The notes: generated by a model from the sequence alone, not told the origin. DNA of 64,000 nt from Planctomycetota bacterium (GCA_020638675.1 JACKID010000001.1:2976001-3040000); one strand, 5' to 3'. Shown: positions 36,085 through 45,942, numbered from the stretch's first letter. Translations and numbers: made by a program.

Positions 36085-36840
36085 CTAGCCGGATTGAGTG
36101 CGGGACTTCAGTTCGATGAGTTTCAGTTCCTCGGCGCGGTGCCATTCGACAATGTACTCGGTGCGGGTGATCTTGCCGTTGGCCTCGCTGATCCAGGCCG
36201 CGGCGTCCAGCTTGCCTTCCGGCGTGCGGAACAGGATCACTCCTTTGCCGTCGACCTGTGCGACGGACGCCGTCAGCGGCGTCTCTTCATCCAGCATGTG
36301 GTTGAGCGACTTGGCGGCGATTTCGTCGATGCCGTTTTCCTGCGGGAACGGCGAGTCCATCACCTGAGACGTGGCGTCAGGCGCGAACAGGGCCTTCAGC
36401 GCCTCGACGTTGCGGGCATTGAATGCTGCGGCAAAGTCGCCCAGCAGGTTGCTCGCGACGCGCAGCTTGCCGAGGATCTCTTTGAAATCCGGCTTCTCCT
36501 TCATGCCCATCGTGCCGGGCGGGATGAAGTCGCTCATCTGGTCGGTCGGCAGCAGATGAATGTGCACGTGCGGAACTTCGTAGCCGACCACCATGCTGCA
36601 CACGCGCTTGCAGCCGAGCTTGTCCTTCAACAGTTGCGCGACCCGCTTCGCCGCGAGTTCCAGCGCGACGTAGTCCTGCTCCGGCATGTCGAACAGGTAG
36701 TCCTGCTCAAGCTTCGGGATCACCAGCGTGTGCCCATAGGTCCACGGGTTGATGTCGAGAAACGCGAGGTGCTTGTCGTCTTCCCAGACCTTGTGGCAGG
36801 GAATCTCGCCCGCAACGATCTTGCTGAAGATGCTAGGCAT
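36085..36840 (-). CDS. HIT-family hydrolase fused to an NTF2/SnoaL-like domain
   Basis: 251 residues from ATG 36840, with aggaggcg upstream. The N-terminal 115 residues are a HIT domain: SIFSKIVAGEIPCHKVWED and the catalytic HVHIHLLPT, as in Hint-type nucleoside phosphoramidate hydrolases. Residues about 130-251 resemble an NTF2-like SnoaL/DUF4440 fold (DFAAAFNARNVEALKALFAPDA). The fusion is unusual; I recall no standard role. First gene of a run HIT-fusion, CHAD, SixA with 5-base and overlapping junctions. Confidence 0.85.
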   Translation of the reverse strand: MPSIFSKIVAGEIPCHKVWEDDKHLAFLDINPWTYGHTLVIPKLEQDYLFDMPEQDYVALELAAKRVAQLLKDKLGCKRVCSMVVGYEVPHVHIHLLPTDQMSDFIPPGTMGMKEKPDFKEILGKLRVASNLLGDFAAAFNARNVEALKALFAPDATSQVMDSPFPQENGIDEIAAKSLNHMLDEETPLTASVAQVDGKGVILFRTPEGKLDAAAWISEANGKITRTEYIVEWHRAEELKLIELKSRTQSG

Positions 36841-36975
36841 GGTCGCCTCCTGTGGAATGCGTTTTACCCACGCAGAACACAGAGGCCACGGAGAACTGTG
36901 GTCACGCCGGAGCCTGCACTTGTTCAACTCTTAATCTGTTGCCAATTGCGAGAGGTGCGGGCCGTCCACACGAGA

Positions 36976-38463
36976 CTACTTCTTGCGCTCATTGACCAGT
37001 TTCTGGAAGCCCTTGTGTTTTGCCAAGGACTCCAGCAACGGGTTGACCGGCCATGAGGCCGATTCGACATACCCGGCCTCGGTGGCGGCCTCGAGGTGCT
37101 CAACCGCATCATCCTGCAAGGCCTGAATGTCCTTCTTCTTGCCCTTCGCTGAAGCAAGAACCGAGGCCTGAGCCGCGCACGCCTCACCCAGTGCGAGTTC
37201 ACCCCACGGTGCGCCCGGGAGCATCTTCTTCAGAGCGTTTGCGCGCTCGAGGCTTTGTTTGACGTGCGCGTTCGCGGCATCAACCTTGCCGGATGCGGCT
37301 TCAATCATCGCAAGCATCGCGACTGTCTTATGACTGTTCGGGTTGAGTGCCTCGGCCGCTTCAAAATCAGCGACAGCCTTCGCGACCTCATTCTGCGCGT
37401 AGTAGCAAAGCCCTCGCTCGTAATGTGCGTCGAAGTTCTTGTTATCGGCATCGGCGAGCTTTGTGTATTCGTCAACGGCCTTGTCGAACTCGCCCGCCTG
37501 CCGATAGCTGTCGGCAAGATAGACGCGAACTTCCGCGTCTTCCGGGTACTTCCCGGACAGGTCGGCAAGTTCCGCAGCTGCGGTTTCAAAGTCGCCGAAG
37601 CACTTTCGAACGAGGGCGCGCCGAAACAGCGCGGGCTTGTCATTCGGGTACAGGTCAATGGCGTTGTCGAAAGCCTTCAAAGAATCGTCCTTCCTGCCCT
37701 GTCGCCGATAGCACTCGCCAAGGTTCAGGAGTAACTCGCGGTCAGTGCGACGCTTCTCTAACCCCTCTTTGAACTTCTTCTCCGCGTCGCTGAACTTGCC
37801 GGTTTCCATTAGCACGCTGCCGAGACCCGAATAGGCCTCCGGGCGGGCAGGATCGGCCTTCAATGCCTTGTCGAAGTCGCGCTTGGCATCGTCGAACTTA
37901 CGAATGGTGAGGTAGATGTTGCCGCGCCCCATGAGGCAACCGTAGTTGTCCGGGTACTTGGCCAGCACTTGGCTGTAGTACTGCAGCGCCTGCTGGTATT
38001 GCTTGCGGCGCAGGGCGAGATCGCCTCGCATGGCAACGACATCTGTGGAGCCGGGGAACATCTCCTCGGCCTTGTCGAGGTCCTTCTCCGCCTCCTCCCA
38101 CTTCTCTTGAATCATGTAGGCTTCGGCCCGATTGATGTACGGGTAGACGTGATCGGGGTCCAATTCCTGGGCTTTGTCGAAGTCGGCAATGGCGTCGTCG
38201 AGTTTTCCCAGCTCACGGCGGCATATCCCGCGGTTGATCAGGGCCGCAAAGTACTCGGATTCGATTTCGAGCGCGGCTGTAAGCTCAACCTCGCCATCCG
38301 CGTACTCGCCCTTTTCCATCAGGGCGGTCCCGCGGTTGTAGTGCTTCTCTGCTTCCGCAGAAACCCCGATCAATTGCGGCATCGACTCGCCGTCAGTCTG
38401 TGCAGCCTGCAGTACCGTCCCAGCAGAAAGAACCAGCGAAAGCACTATCAACAACGTATGCAT
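36976..38463 (-). CDS. Secreted TPR-repeat protein
   Basis: 495 residues: signal peptide (1-20), then about ten to eleven 34-residue TPR units from residue 38 to 405 (AEKHYNRGTALMEKGEYADGEVELTAALE; ALINRGICRRELGKLDDAIADFDKA and so on). A helical C-terminus ends VNPLLESLAKHKGFQKLVNERKK. A periplasmic scaffold or chaperone is likely. The gene is isolated; the upstream region is about 120 bases and contains the NmrA terminator. Confidence 0.85.
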   Translation of the reverse strand: MHTLLIVLSLVLSAGTVLQAAQTDGESMPQLIGVSAEAEKHYNRGTALMEKGEYADGEVELTAALEIESEYFAALINRGICRRELGKLDDAIADFDKAQELDPDHVYPYINRAEAYMIQEKWEEAEKDLDKAEEMFPGSTDVVAMRGDLALRRKQYQQALQYYSQVLAKYPDNYGCLMGRGNIYLTIRKFDDAKRDFDKALKADPARPEAYSGLGSVLMETGKFSDAEKKFKEGLEKRRTDRELLLNLGECYRRQGRKDDSLKAFDNAIDLYPNDKPALFRRALVRKCFGDFETAAAELADLSGKYPEDAEVRVYLADSYRQAGEFDKAVDEYTKLADADNKNFDAHYERGLCYYAQNEVAKAVADFEAAEALNPNSHKTVAMLAMIEAASGKVDAANAHVKQSLERANALKKMLPGAPWGELALGEACAAQASVLASAKGKKKDIQALQDDAVEHLEAATEAGYVESASWPVNPLLESLAKHKGFQKLVNERKK

Positions 38464-38536
38464 GGGGCCTCCTTGGCAGCTTTATAGCCGCAACCTGCGC
38501 CAGAGAGCCATGTTTAAGTCACTTGGCGATGAATGC

Positions 38537-38566
38537 AAAAGGCCGCCCCCCACGGTAGCGGCCCTT
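38537..38566 (-). terminator. Terminator of the NmrA-type gene
   Basis: Minus-strand hairpin ggccgc / gcggcc followed by ttttgc, about 20 bases past the stop. Confidence 0.6.
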
Positions 38567-38584
38567 GCGAAGTCAGCGCGAGTT

Positions 38585-39433
38585 TCACGCCTTCTTCAAG
38601 GTCTTGTTTGCCCACTGGTCCAGACGCTGCATGTGGCCGAACTCCTGGTCGAGCTTCTTGATGTCGGCGTTGTAGCCGACCTTGTCGAACCACTCGAGCA
38701 TCAGGGCGAAGTCTTCGCTGTTCTTGCGGACTTCCTCGATCGGGATCTGCATGAACTCGAGCTCACGACCCAGTGCCTTGCCGACAATCTTCGCGGCCTC
38801 GGGCATGGTTACGGAGTCGCCGGCGATTTCGATCTCGCGCTTGTTGAAGTCATCCGCTGCAACGAACACCCGTGCGCCTACGCGCCCGATATCGTCCACA
38901 GCGATCATCTGCAGCTTGGTTTCCGGTTTCATGGCCGTGACCAGCTTGTCGCCGTTCAGGAACCACGGCGACGGCAGGTTCTCCATGAAGAACACGGGAC
39001 GGATGATGACGTGGCTCGGGAATTCCTGCGCGCGCACAACTTCCTCGACGCGCCACTTGTTCTCAAAGTGCGGGATGCCGGTCTTGCGCTCGGCCGATCC
39101 CACGGACGTGTAGACGTAGTGCTGCACGCCGGCGGCCTTGGCCAGCTCGGCGAGGCGCTTGCCCTGGGCCTCTTCGCCCTCGACGCCGGCTTCCCAGGTG
39201 TTCTGCACGGCGAACACGCCCCAGGCGCCCTTCAGCGCAGCCTTCAGTGAGGCCTCGTCGTTCAGGTCGCCCTTCACGACTTCCACGCCGCTGCCAAGCG
39301 CCTTGGCCTTGTCGCTGTCCGGGTTGCGCGTCAGCGCGCGCAGCTTGAAGCCGCGCGACTTGAGGTGCTTCAGAACCGCGCCGCCCTGCTGGCCTGTCGC
39401 GCCGGTAATCAGAATCGTCTTGTCGCCTGCCAT
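38585..39433 (-). CDS. NmrA-like NAD(P)-binding Rossmann protein
   Basis: 282 residues. Rossmann dinucleotide motif ITGATGQQGGAVLKHL at the N-terminus, the NADP-preference Arg-rich beta2 region (LRALTRNPDSDKA) and VYTSVGSAERKTGIPHFENKW typical of atypical SDR/NmrA proteins. These act as redox-sensing regulators or reductases. Soluble. Monocistronic, with its own terminator. Confidence 0.88.
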   Translation of the reverse strand: MAGDKTILITGATGQQGGAVLKHLKSRGFKLRALTRNPDSDKAKALGSGVEVVKGDLNDEASLKAALKGAWGVFAVQNTWEAGVEGEEAQGKRLAELAKAAGVQHYVYTSVGSAERKTGIPHFENKWRVEEVVRAQEFPSHVIIRPVFFMENLPSPWFLNGDKLVTAMKPETKLQMIAVDDIGRVGARVFVAADDFNKREIEIAGDSVTMPEAAKIVGKALGRELEFMQIPIEEVRKNSEDFALMLEWFDKVGYNADIKKLDQEFGHMQRLDQWANKTLKKA

Positions 39434-39513
39434 GACCGTCTCCCTTCACGAGACCAAGATAGTTCTACATAGAACCACTTGCCTTCAAAGGCAATTCCGT
39501 GATTCTCCAAAAA

Positions 39514-39545
39514 ATCGAACGCCGCCCAGCCGGGCGGCGTTCGAT
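39514..39545 (-). terminator. Intrinsic terminator of rny
   Basis: Perfect 14-bp stem atcgaacgccgccc / gggcggcgttcgat with a 4-base loop; on the minus strand it runs straight into a T6 tract. Confidence 0.92.
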
Positions 39546-39564
39546 AGATCAAGACCGCCATCTA

Positions 39565-41133
39565 CTAGCGGGCGTACTCGGTTACGCGGGTTTCTCGCAT
39601 GAGGGTTACGCGGATTTCTCCGGGGTACGTCAGCTCGTCCTCGATCTTTTCCGCCATCTGGCGGCAGATCAGCAGGGCTTCTTCGTCGGTCACCTTCTTG
39701 CTGTTCACCAGCACGCGCAGCTCTCGGCCGGCCTGCATGGCGAATGCTTCGCTGACACCATCGAAACTCTTGGCAACCGCTTCCAGTGCCGTGAGGCGCT
39801 GGACGTAGCGCTCCATGCTCTCGCGGCGGGCACCCGGGCGTGATGCGCTGATTGCGTCGGCCGCTGCTGCGAGAGACACGTACGAGTACTTGTGGTGCAT
39901 CGGCTGGTCGTGGTGGCCGCCGGCGCTCTCGATGACTTCCGGGCGCTCGCCGATCGTGATGAGGAACTCCTTGCCGACCAGCGGGTGACCGCCTTCCTTC
40001 TCATGGTCGATCGCCTTGCCGATGTCGTGCATCAGCCCGCAGCGGCGCGCCAGCTTGACATCCAGCCCCAGCTCGGCGGCCATCATGCCCATGATGTGCG
40101 CCACCTCGACGCTGTGCTTGTAGTTGTTCTGGCCGTAGCTGCTGCGGAACTTCAGGCGGCCCAGCAGGCGCTGCGCCTTCGGGTGGATGTTGTGGACGTC
40201 GGCGTCGAACTGGATCTGCTTGCCGGCCTCGATGATTTCCTTGTCGACTTCCTTGGTGCAGAGCTCGTGGATTTCCTCGATGCGCGCCGGGTGAATACGC
40301 CCGTCCTGGATCAGCTTCTCCAGCGTGCGGCGTGCGATTTCGCGGCGGACCGAGTCAAAGCAGCTGACCACAACCAGTCCCGGTGTGTCGTCGACGACGA
40401 CGTCCACGCCCGTGACCTTCTCGAAGTGCCGGATGTTGCGGCCTTCGCGCCCGATAATGCGCCCTTTGACCTCGTCGCTGGGAATCTCGACCGTGCTGGT
40501 CGTGGTCTCGCCCGTGTGCTCTGACGCGAGGCGGCAGATGGCCTGGCTGATCGTCCACTTGGCCTTTTCGTCGGCCTCTTCCGTGGTGGTGTCGATCATG
40601 CGCTTGAGGCGCTCGGCCTTTTCGCTGACCAACTGTGCATCCATTCGCTCCAGCAGTTCGCGGCGGGCCTCTTCGGGCGTCATTTCCGCGACCTGTGACA
40701 GCTTGGCGCGCACTTCCTCGATCAGGACTTCGTGGTCCTGCTGCAACTGCTCGATGTGCGCCTGGGTCTTGGCGATTTCCTGGTCGCGCTTTTCGATCTG
40801 GTCGGCCTTGCGGTCGAGCAGCTCAAACTTCTGCTCGATGGACTCTTCCCGCTTGGCGATGCGTTTTTCGATTTCCTTGATTTCCCGACGGTCTTTGTCG
40901 AGTTCCTGCTCAATCTTCTCGCGGTGTTTAAGTGCCTCGTTTTTGGCATCGAGTCTTGCCGCGGTGACGATGTTTTCGGCTTCCTTCTTGGCTTCATCCT
41001 TCAGGCGATCAGCTTCTCCCTGGCTGAACTTGGTTGCGGCCTCGACTTTCCCCTTCATGACAAAGAACACGGCGGCTGCGGCTCCCGCGCCACCACCCAA
41101 CAAACCCAGCAATGCACCAATCACATATTCCAT
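39565..41133 (-). CDS. rny: Ribonuclease Y
   Basis: 522 residues, the usual length. N-terminal membrane anchor (MEYVIGALLGLLGGGAGAAAAVFFVMKG), long coiled-coil (about 30-210), KH domain (IIGREGRNIRHFEKVTGVDVVVDDTPG) and HD domain (CGLMHDIGKAIDHE, SAGGHHDQP). A membrane endoribonuclease that initiates mRNA decay, known in Firmicutes, Planctomycetes and others. Monocistronic with a strong terminator. Confidence 0.97.
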   Translation of the reverse strand: MEYVIGALLGLLGGGAGAAAAVFFVMKGKVEAATKFSQGEADRLKDEAKKEAENIVTAARLDAKNEALKHREKIEQELDKDRREIKEIEKRIAKREESIEQKFELLDRKADQIEKRDQEIAKTQAHIEQLQQDHEVLIEEVRAKLSQVAEMTPEEARRELLERMDAQLVSEKAERLKRMIDTTTEEADEKAKWTISQAICRLASEHTGETTTSTVEIPSDEVKGRIIGREGRNIRHFEKVTGVDVVVDDTPGLVVVSCFDSVRREIARRTLEKLIQDGRIHPARIEEIHELCTKEVDKEIIEAGKQIQFDADVHNIHPKAQRLLGRLKFRSSYGQNNYKHSVEVAHIMGMMAAELGLDVKLARRCGLMHDIGKAIDHEKEGGHPLVGKEFLITIGERPEVIESAGGHHDQPMHHKYSYVSLAAAADAISASRPGARRESMERYVQRLTALEAVAKSFDGVSEAFAMQAGRELRVLVNSKKVTDEEALLICRQMAEKIEDELTYPGEIRVTLMRETRVTEYAR

Positions 41134-41614
41134 GACGTCCCTCCAACCCCGTGCAGGGGAGACACCGCCCTTGGGCGGCAGAGGTACGTCGAACTACTAC
41201 GGAAATCCCGCTAGTCAGCCAGCACCGACCCGCCAAGCGCGGGCCCCGGTGGGCCGCTTGGCCCATCCATGTAAGTGTTTGGCGAACCTGCAGATACAAC
41301 AGCAACCAGACCGCCTGAAGCGGCCCCTGACGCCTTCCATGGGGCAGGGTGTGGTGTGTCCATCCGGTGCTTGCGTATACGGCCGTTGGCGGCCGTTTGG
41401 GAATCCATAAAGTTCAACGTATCTGTAAACCGCAGGGGACGTTGCCGGCAGACCTTCTAGGGCCTGTACCTGACACAACATCCGCTGGCCATGTGCCAAA
41501 CTGCGGACCGTTAGTAAGTGTACCTGCTTGGTCCAGTTTGCACAATAATTGACAAACAAGTGTCGGAATGTGCCTTAACTGCTTGTGAAACCAACACTTG
41601 TCGTCTGTGAGCGT
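41134..41614. other. Intergenic region, rny / TPR gene, with operator-like inverted repeat
   Basis: About 480 bases. acaagtgt (41556-41563) and its inverse acacttgt (41594-41601) sit just upstream of the -10-like element, as for a dimeric repressor or activator. Short stems such as acggcc/ggccgt occur near 41380. No coding frame is convincing. Confidence 0.45.
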
Positions 41615-41620
41615 TAGAAT
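41615..41620 (+). promoter_or_regulatory. TAGAAT -10-like element for a leaderless mRNA
   Basis: TAGAAT ends exactly six bases before the ATG at 41627 and there is no ribosome-binding site. Transcription would therefore start at or next to the start codon. Confidence 0.5.
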
Positions 41621-41626
41621 CTGACC

Positions 41627-42988
41627 ATGTCCGGACGCTCATCGGCCGAGAAGGATTACCTGTTCCGGCACGCGCTCATGCGCGAAGCGGCCTACGACCT
41701 TCAACCGCCAACCGTCCGGGCGGAGTTGCACAAGCTGGTGGTTGACGCAATCGAGCGCCTGTTTGGCGGCACATCGCTGGATACATTCGCGGGTGAGCTC
41801 GCCGATCACTGCCGACTGGCCCGCGAGGCCGACCCTGCCCACGCAATGCCCGAGCAGGAGCGGCAGTACCTCGCCGGGGCCGCCAGGCTGGCAGAGCGCT
41901 CCCACCGGATTGATGACGCGATCCGCTTCTATCGCACGCTGGCCGAGATCTCTCCTGACGATTGCGCAGGCGCGCTGCGTCATGCCGGAACCATTGCCAG
42001 CGGCGCCGGGCGAGCGGTTGAAGCCGAGGCGTTTCTTCAACGATCTCTGCAGGCAGCGGAGGGCTCGGCTTCCATGGCCGAAGAAGGACGCACGGTGGCC
42101 GCACTGGGCGTCCTGCTGAAGAACACGGGACGCGTTGCCGCAGGGGAAGAGCATCTGCGACGCGCCATCGACCTGCTTGGTCAGGCAGGTGACGAAGCAG
42201 CAGCGGCACAGGCCCAGGCGAATCTGGGTGTTCTGTTTCAGGCTGCGGGCAATCTCGGTGGCGCTGAGACGCAGCTTCTGGAGGCGCTCGACCGGTTGCG
42301 GGCGGCCGGGAACACCGAGTCCGAGTCGTCAGTTCTTTTGAACCTGTCCATTGTCTGCAAGCACACTTCACGACCCGAGCGCGCCGCCGAGCTGATGCGG
42401 GAGACTCTCGCCATTCAGCGTGCGAACGGAGACTTGCGGGGCGAGGGGACCACGCTGTCAAACCTGGGGCTGCTCGCGCACGAGCAGGGCCGGGACGACG
42501 AGGCCCGCAAACTCCTGACGCGCTCGCTGGAGATTCACCGCGAAACCAGCAATCGCCGAAGTGAGGCCATCGCCATGGGCAACCTCGCTCTCACGTACAG
42601 CGCTGACAAAGACGGCGGGGAAGCCGAACGGCTCTATCTTGCCGCAGCCGAGATCCACCGTGAGATAGGTAACCCCGGCGCGCAAACCACGCTGCTGGGC
42701 AACCTGGCCATCCTGCGCGAAGAGGCAGGCAGGTTCGCCGAGGCGGAAGCGCTCTACGCCCAGGTGTTCGCACTTCACAAACAGGCGCAAACTCCGCGAA
42801 TCGAAGCCCTGCAGCGCTGCGACTACGCGCGCTTGATGCTCCGCATGGATCGCCGGGAAGAAGCCCAGGAAAGCTGGGAGCGCGGTGTAGACATCCTGCG
42901 GGGGCTGAAGGACACCCAAGCCATCCAGCGCAAGCTGATAGCCATCCGCAAAGTGTTCGGCGATCGGGGGCTCGAGCCCTTCTGCTAG
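41627..42988 (+). CDS. STAND-derived TPR protein lacking the ATPase module (1)
   Basis: 453 residues. The N-terminus YLFRHALMREAAYDLQPPTVRAELHKLVVDAIE matches the helical segment that follows the NACHT/NB-ARC ATPase in AfsR/adenylate-cyclase-like STAND proteins (FRHAL-REAAY). The ATPase itself is absent. From about residue 130 onward come Rapsyn/LGN-like TPRs with repeated EGTTLSNLGLLAHEQGRDDEARKLL-type units. No signal or membrane segment. A cytoplasmic protein-interaction scaffold is inferred. Paralogue of the next gene. Confidence 0.75.
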   Translation: MSGRSSAEKDYLFRHALMREAAYDLQPPTVRAELHKLVVDAIERLFGGTSLDTFAGELADHCRLAREADPAHAMPEQERQYLAGAARLAERSHRIDDAIRFYRTLAEISPDDCAGALRHAGTIASGAGRAVEAEAFLQRSLQAAEGSASMAEEGRTVAALGVLLKNTGRVAAGEEHLRRAIDLLGQAGDEAAAAQAQANLGVLFQAAGNLGGAETQLLEALDRLRAAGNTESESSVLLNLSIVCKHTSRPERAAELMRETLAIQRANGDLRGEGTTLSNLGLLAHEQGRDDEARKLLTRSLEIHRETSNRRSEAIAMGNLALTYSADKDGGEAERLYLAAAEIHREIGNPGAQTTLLGNLAILREEAGRFAEAEALYAQVFALHKQAQTPRIEALQRCDYARLMLRMDRREEAQESWERGVDILRGLKDTQAIQRKLIAIRKVFGDRGLEPFC

Positions 42989-43012
42989 GTGGCCCCGACC
43001 AGGCCGCGGGCC

Positions 43013-43018
43013 TAGAAT
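43013..43018 (+). promoter_or_regulatory. TAGAAT -10-like element for a leaderless mRNA
   Basis: Same hexamer and same six-base distance (to GTG at 43025) as at 41615. No ribosome-binding site. Confidence 0.5.
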
Positions 43019-43024
43019 CCCCCC

Positions 43025-44563
43025 GTGGACGCTGAACTAACCTACCTGTTTCGCCACGCTCTGCAACGTGACGCAGCCTATCAGTTGCAGATGCCGGCCG
43101 ACCGCGCCCGACTCCACGAGTTAGCGTTCTACCTGATTGAGCAGGCGTTCGGCGGACGCGCCCCGGAGCTGCCGCCACTGGATGCCGCCCGCCCCGAAAA
43201 ATTCTCGCCCCACCCGACGGACGCAGTTGCCTTTGAGCTGTCGTCGCACGCACAGGCCGCGGGCACAGAGAACGAAGAACTTGGCCGACTGCGTCGGCTG
43301 TACCTTCGGCGCGCGGCGGAAAGCGCCGATCGCCAGTTCCGGCCCGACGCTGCCATGCGCGCCTGGCTCGAGCTGGCTGGCCTTCCCTGCTTCGACGTCG
43401 CCGGAGCGCACCTCAAAGCCGGGGACGCAGCCCACCTGGCCGGCAGTACGGATGAGGCAGGAAAGCTGCTCACCGACGCCGTCGCAGAATTCCGCGCCCG
43501 CGGGGACCAGCGGGCCGAAGCCGTAGCACTGGTCAACATCGCCGGGCTGTGCCTCCGCACAGGGCGAATCCCCGAGGCGCAGCAGGCTTACGCACAAGCA
43601 CGCGACACGTACCGCTCCCTCGGCGACAGCCAGGGCGCGGCCGAAGCACAGGCCGGGCTGGCAGACGTGCTGGGGTATCTCGGCGAAGTTGCCGACGCGG
43701 AACGGGAGTTCCACGAGGCACTGCAAGTCCTCGAAAACGGTCCAAGCCGCCGCAACCACACCGTCGCGCTGGGAAACCTCGCGGTCCTGTATCAGGAAAC
43801 CGGGCGACTGGAAGAAGCCGAGAAACTGTTCAAGCAGACGCTTCAGGTTTACCGCGAGACCGGCGAACGTCGCTCCGAGGGGCTGGCGCTGATGAACATG
43901 GCAAACGTCTGCCAGTTGACGGAGCGGTTCGACGAAGCCGAGCAGTACTACAACCTCGCGCTTGAGGCCCACCGCGCAGTCGGCAACAGGCGTGCCGTCG
44001 GGATGACGCTCGGCAACCGGGCCACAATGCAGCGCGCGACCCACGACCCCGCACTCACCGAAGCAGCACATCTCGACGCCATCGCCTGCTATCGCGAAGT
44101 CGGCGACCGAGTGCTTGAAGGCATGGCGCTTGGCAACGCGGCCGACCTGTACCTGCAACTCGACCGCCTGGACGACGCCGAAGCCTGCATCCACGAAGCG
44201 CTCCGCGTAGACCGCAGCGTCGGAAACCGCCGCAGCGAGGCCGTCGTGCTGGGCGCGCTCGCGCAGCTCGAGATTCGCCGCGGGCGATACGCACAGGCGC
44301 AGGAGGCTGCTGCTCGCGCACTGGAACTTCACGTCGCGGTGGCGAATGGTTACGGCCGGGCGGTCGCCCTGTGCCGACAGGCGATTGCAATGGCCCTGCA
44401 GGACCTCGAAGAAGCCCATACGCCCTGGCAGACAGGGATCGCCCTGGCCCGGGAGACCGGCGGCCCCACACTCGTGCACCAGCTTCAGCAGGAACTCCAG
44501 ACGACGTTCGGGCGCAGCGGGCGCCAACCACCGTGGCCGCCTGCGACGGACGGGTCGGAGTAG
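43025..44563 (+). CDS. STAND-derived TPR protein lacking the ATPase module (2)
   Basis: 512 residues from GTG 43025. The same start as its paralogue: TYLFRHALQRDAAYQLQMPADRARLHELAFYLIEQAFGG. TPR-like units of the form ALGNLAVLYQETGRLEEAEKLF and AEQYYNLALEAHRAVGNRR follow from about residue 125 to 480. No catalytic module. The gene pair arose by duplication and each copy keeps its own TAGAAT-N6-start promoter. Confidence 0.75.
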   Translation: MDAELTYLFRHALQRDAAYQLQMPADRARLHELAFYLIEQAFGGRAPELPPLDAARPEKFSPHPTDAVAFELSSHAQAAGTENEELGRLRRLYLRRAAESADRQFRPDAAMRAWLELAGLPCFDVAGAHLKAGDAAHLAGSTDEAGKLLTDAVAEFRARGDQRAEAVALVNIAGLCLRTGRIPEAQQAYAQARDTYRSLGDSQGAAEAQAGLADVLGYLGEVADAEREFHEALQVLENGPSRRNHTVALGNLAVLYQETGRLEEAEKLFKQTLQVYRETGERRSEGLALMNMANVCQLTERFDEAEQYYNLALEAHRAVGNRRAVGMTLGNRATMQRATHDPALTEAAHLDAIACYREVGDRVLEGMALGNAADLYLQLDRLDDAEACIHEALRVDRSVGNRRSEAVVLGALAQLEIRRGRYAQAQEAAARALELHVAVANGYGRAVALCRQAIAMALQDLEEAHTPWQTGIALARETGGPTLVHQLQQELQTTFGRSGRQPPWPPATDGSE

Positions 44564-44619
44564 GTTGCGCGGGCCGGGTGGCGTGGTAACTTGCCCGCGA
44601 TCATCTGGAAGGCGCTGCG

Positions 44620-45942
44620 ATGGCTAACTTTGAACCGATTCTGAGCAAGTACTTCAACACGCCCGAGTCGTGGACGCTGAAGCAATATCGCTCACGCGGC
44701 GGCCACTACGGCTACGCCACGGCCAAGAAGGCAATCACCGAATTCGAGCCCAAGGCGCTGGTTGAAGAGGTCAAGAAGTCCAACCTGCGCGGCCGCGGCG
44801 GTGCTGGCTTCCCGGCCGGCGTGAAGTGGTCCTTCCTGCCCGAGAACGGCAAGCCCCGCTACCTCGCGGTCAACGCGGACGAGTCCGAGCCGGGCACGTT
44901 CAAAGACCGCGAGATCATGGCCAAGGATCCGCACAATCTGCTGGAGAGCATCATCTGCGCCTGCTGGGCGATCCAGAGCCACCACGCCTACGTCTTCATC
45001 CGCGGCGAATTCACCCGCGAAGCCAAGCGCCTGCAGGCCGCCATCGACGAATGCTACGCAGAGGGCATCCTCGGCAAGGACGTGCTTGGCCTGGGCAAGA
45101 ACTTTGAGCTGGACGTCACGGTCATCACCGGCGCCGGCGCGTACATCTGCGGCGAAGAAACCGGGTTGTTGTCCGCGGCGGAAGGCCGTCGCGCCTACCC
45201 GAAGATCAAGCCGCCGTTCCCGGCCGTGGAAGGCTACTTCCGCTACCCGACGATCATCAACAACGTCGAGACGATCCAGTGCGTGATGCACATCATTGCG
45301 CACGGCGCCGACTGGTTCCGCGGCATCGGGCCGGAGTCGGGCCCGGGCCCGAAGCTGTTCTGCGTCAGCGGCCACGTGCAGAAGCCGGGCCTGTACGAAG
45401 TCGCGCTGGGCACCACGCTGCGCGAGATCATCGACATGGCGGGCGGGCCGATCGGCAACATCAAGGGCGTGATTCCCGGCGGGTCCAGCATGCCGATCAT
45501 GACGCCGGACCAGCTTGATACCCCCGCCGACTTCGACAGTATTCGCGCGGCCGGCAGCTTCCTCGGCTCAGCGGGCATGATCGTCTTCAATGACGAGACC
45601 TGCATCGTCAACGCGCTGCTGAACCTCGCGCGCTTTTATCACCATGAGTCCTGCGGCCAGTGCACGCCCTGCCGCGAAGGTCTGGGCTGGCTGGAGAAGC
45701 TCTGCCATCGCATCGAGTTCGGCCACGGCAAGGAAGGCGACGTCGACCTGATGGACGAGGTCAGCGTGATGATCAAGGGCCGCACGATCTGCTTCCTGGC
45801 GGACTCACTGATCATGCCCGTGCAGAGCTACATCGCGAAGTTCCGCGAAGAGTTCGAGTACCACATCACCCAAAAGCGCTGCATGACCGACACCGAGGCC
45901 GGCAAGTTCAAGGCCATCGAAGACATGGCCGTCACGGCATAG
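44620..45942 (+). CDS. nuoF: NADH-quinone oxidoreductase subunit F (solitary)
   Basis: 440 residues, the NuoF length. FMN and NADH sites LRGRGGAGFPAGVKW and NADESEPGTFKDR, GAYICGEETGLLSAAEG, and the N3 [4Fe-4S] ligands ESCGQCTPCREG, with the fourth Cys in KGRTICFLAD. SD ggaagg precedes the ATG. It stands alone here without nuoE or nuoG, so its complex I partners must lie elsewhere or it serves another NADH-linked complex. It is distinct in sequence from fdhB. Confidence 0.95.
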   Translation: MANFEPILSKYFNTPESWTLKQYRSRGGHYGYATAKKAITEFEPKALVEEVKKSNLRGRGGAGFPAGVKWSFLPENGKPRYLAVNADESEPGTFKDREIMAKDPHNLLESIICACWAIQSHHAYVFIRGEFTREAKRLQAAIDECYAEGILGKDVLGLGKNFELDVTVITGAGAYICGEETGLLSAAEGRRAYPKIKPPFPAVEGYFRYPTIINNVETIQCVMHIIAHGADWFRGIGPESGPGPKLFCVSGHVQKPGLYEVALGTTLREIIDMAGGPIGNIKGVIPGGSSMPIMTPDQLDTPADFDSIRAAGSFLGSAGMIVFNDETCIVNALLNLARFYHHESCGQCTPCREGLGWLEKLCHRIEFGHGKEGDVDLMDEVSVMIKGRTICFLADSLIMPVQSYIAKFREEFEYHITQKRCMTDTEAGKFKAIEDMAVTA

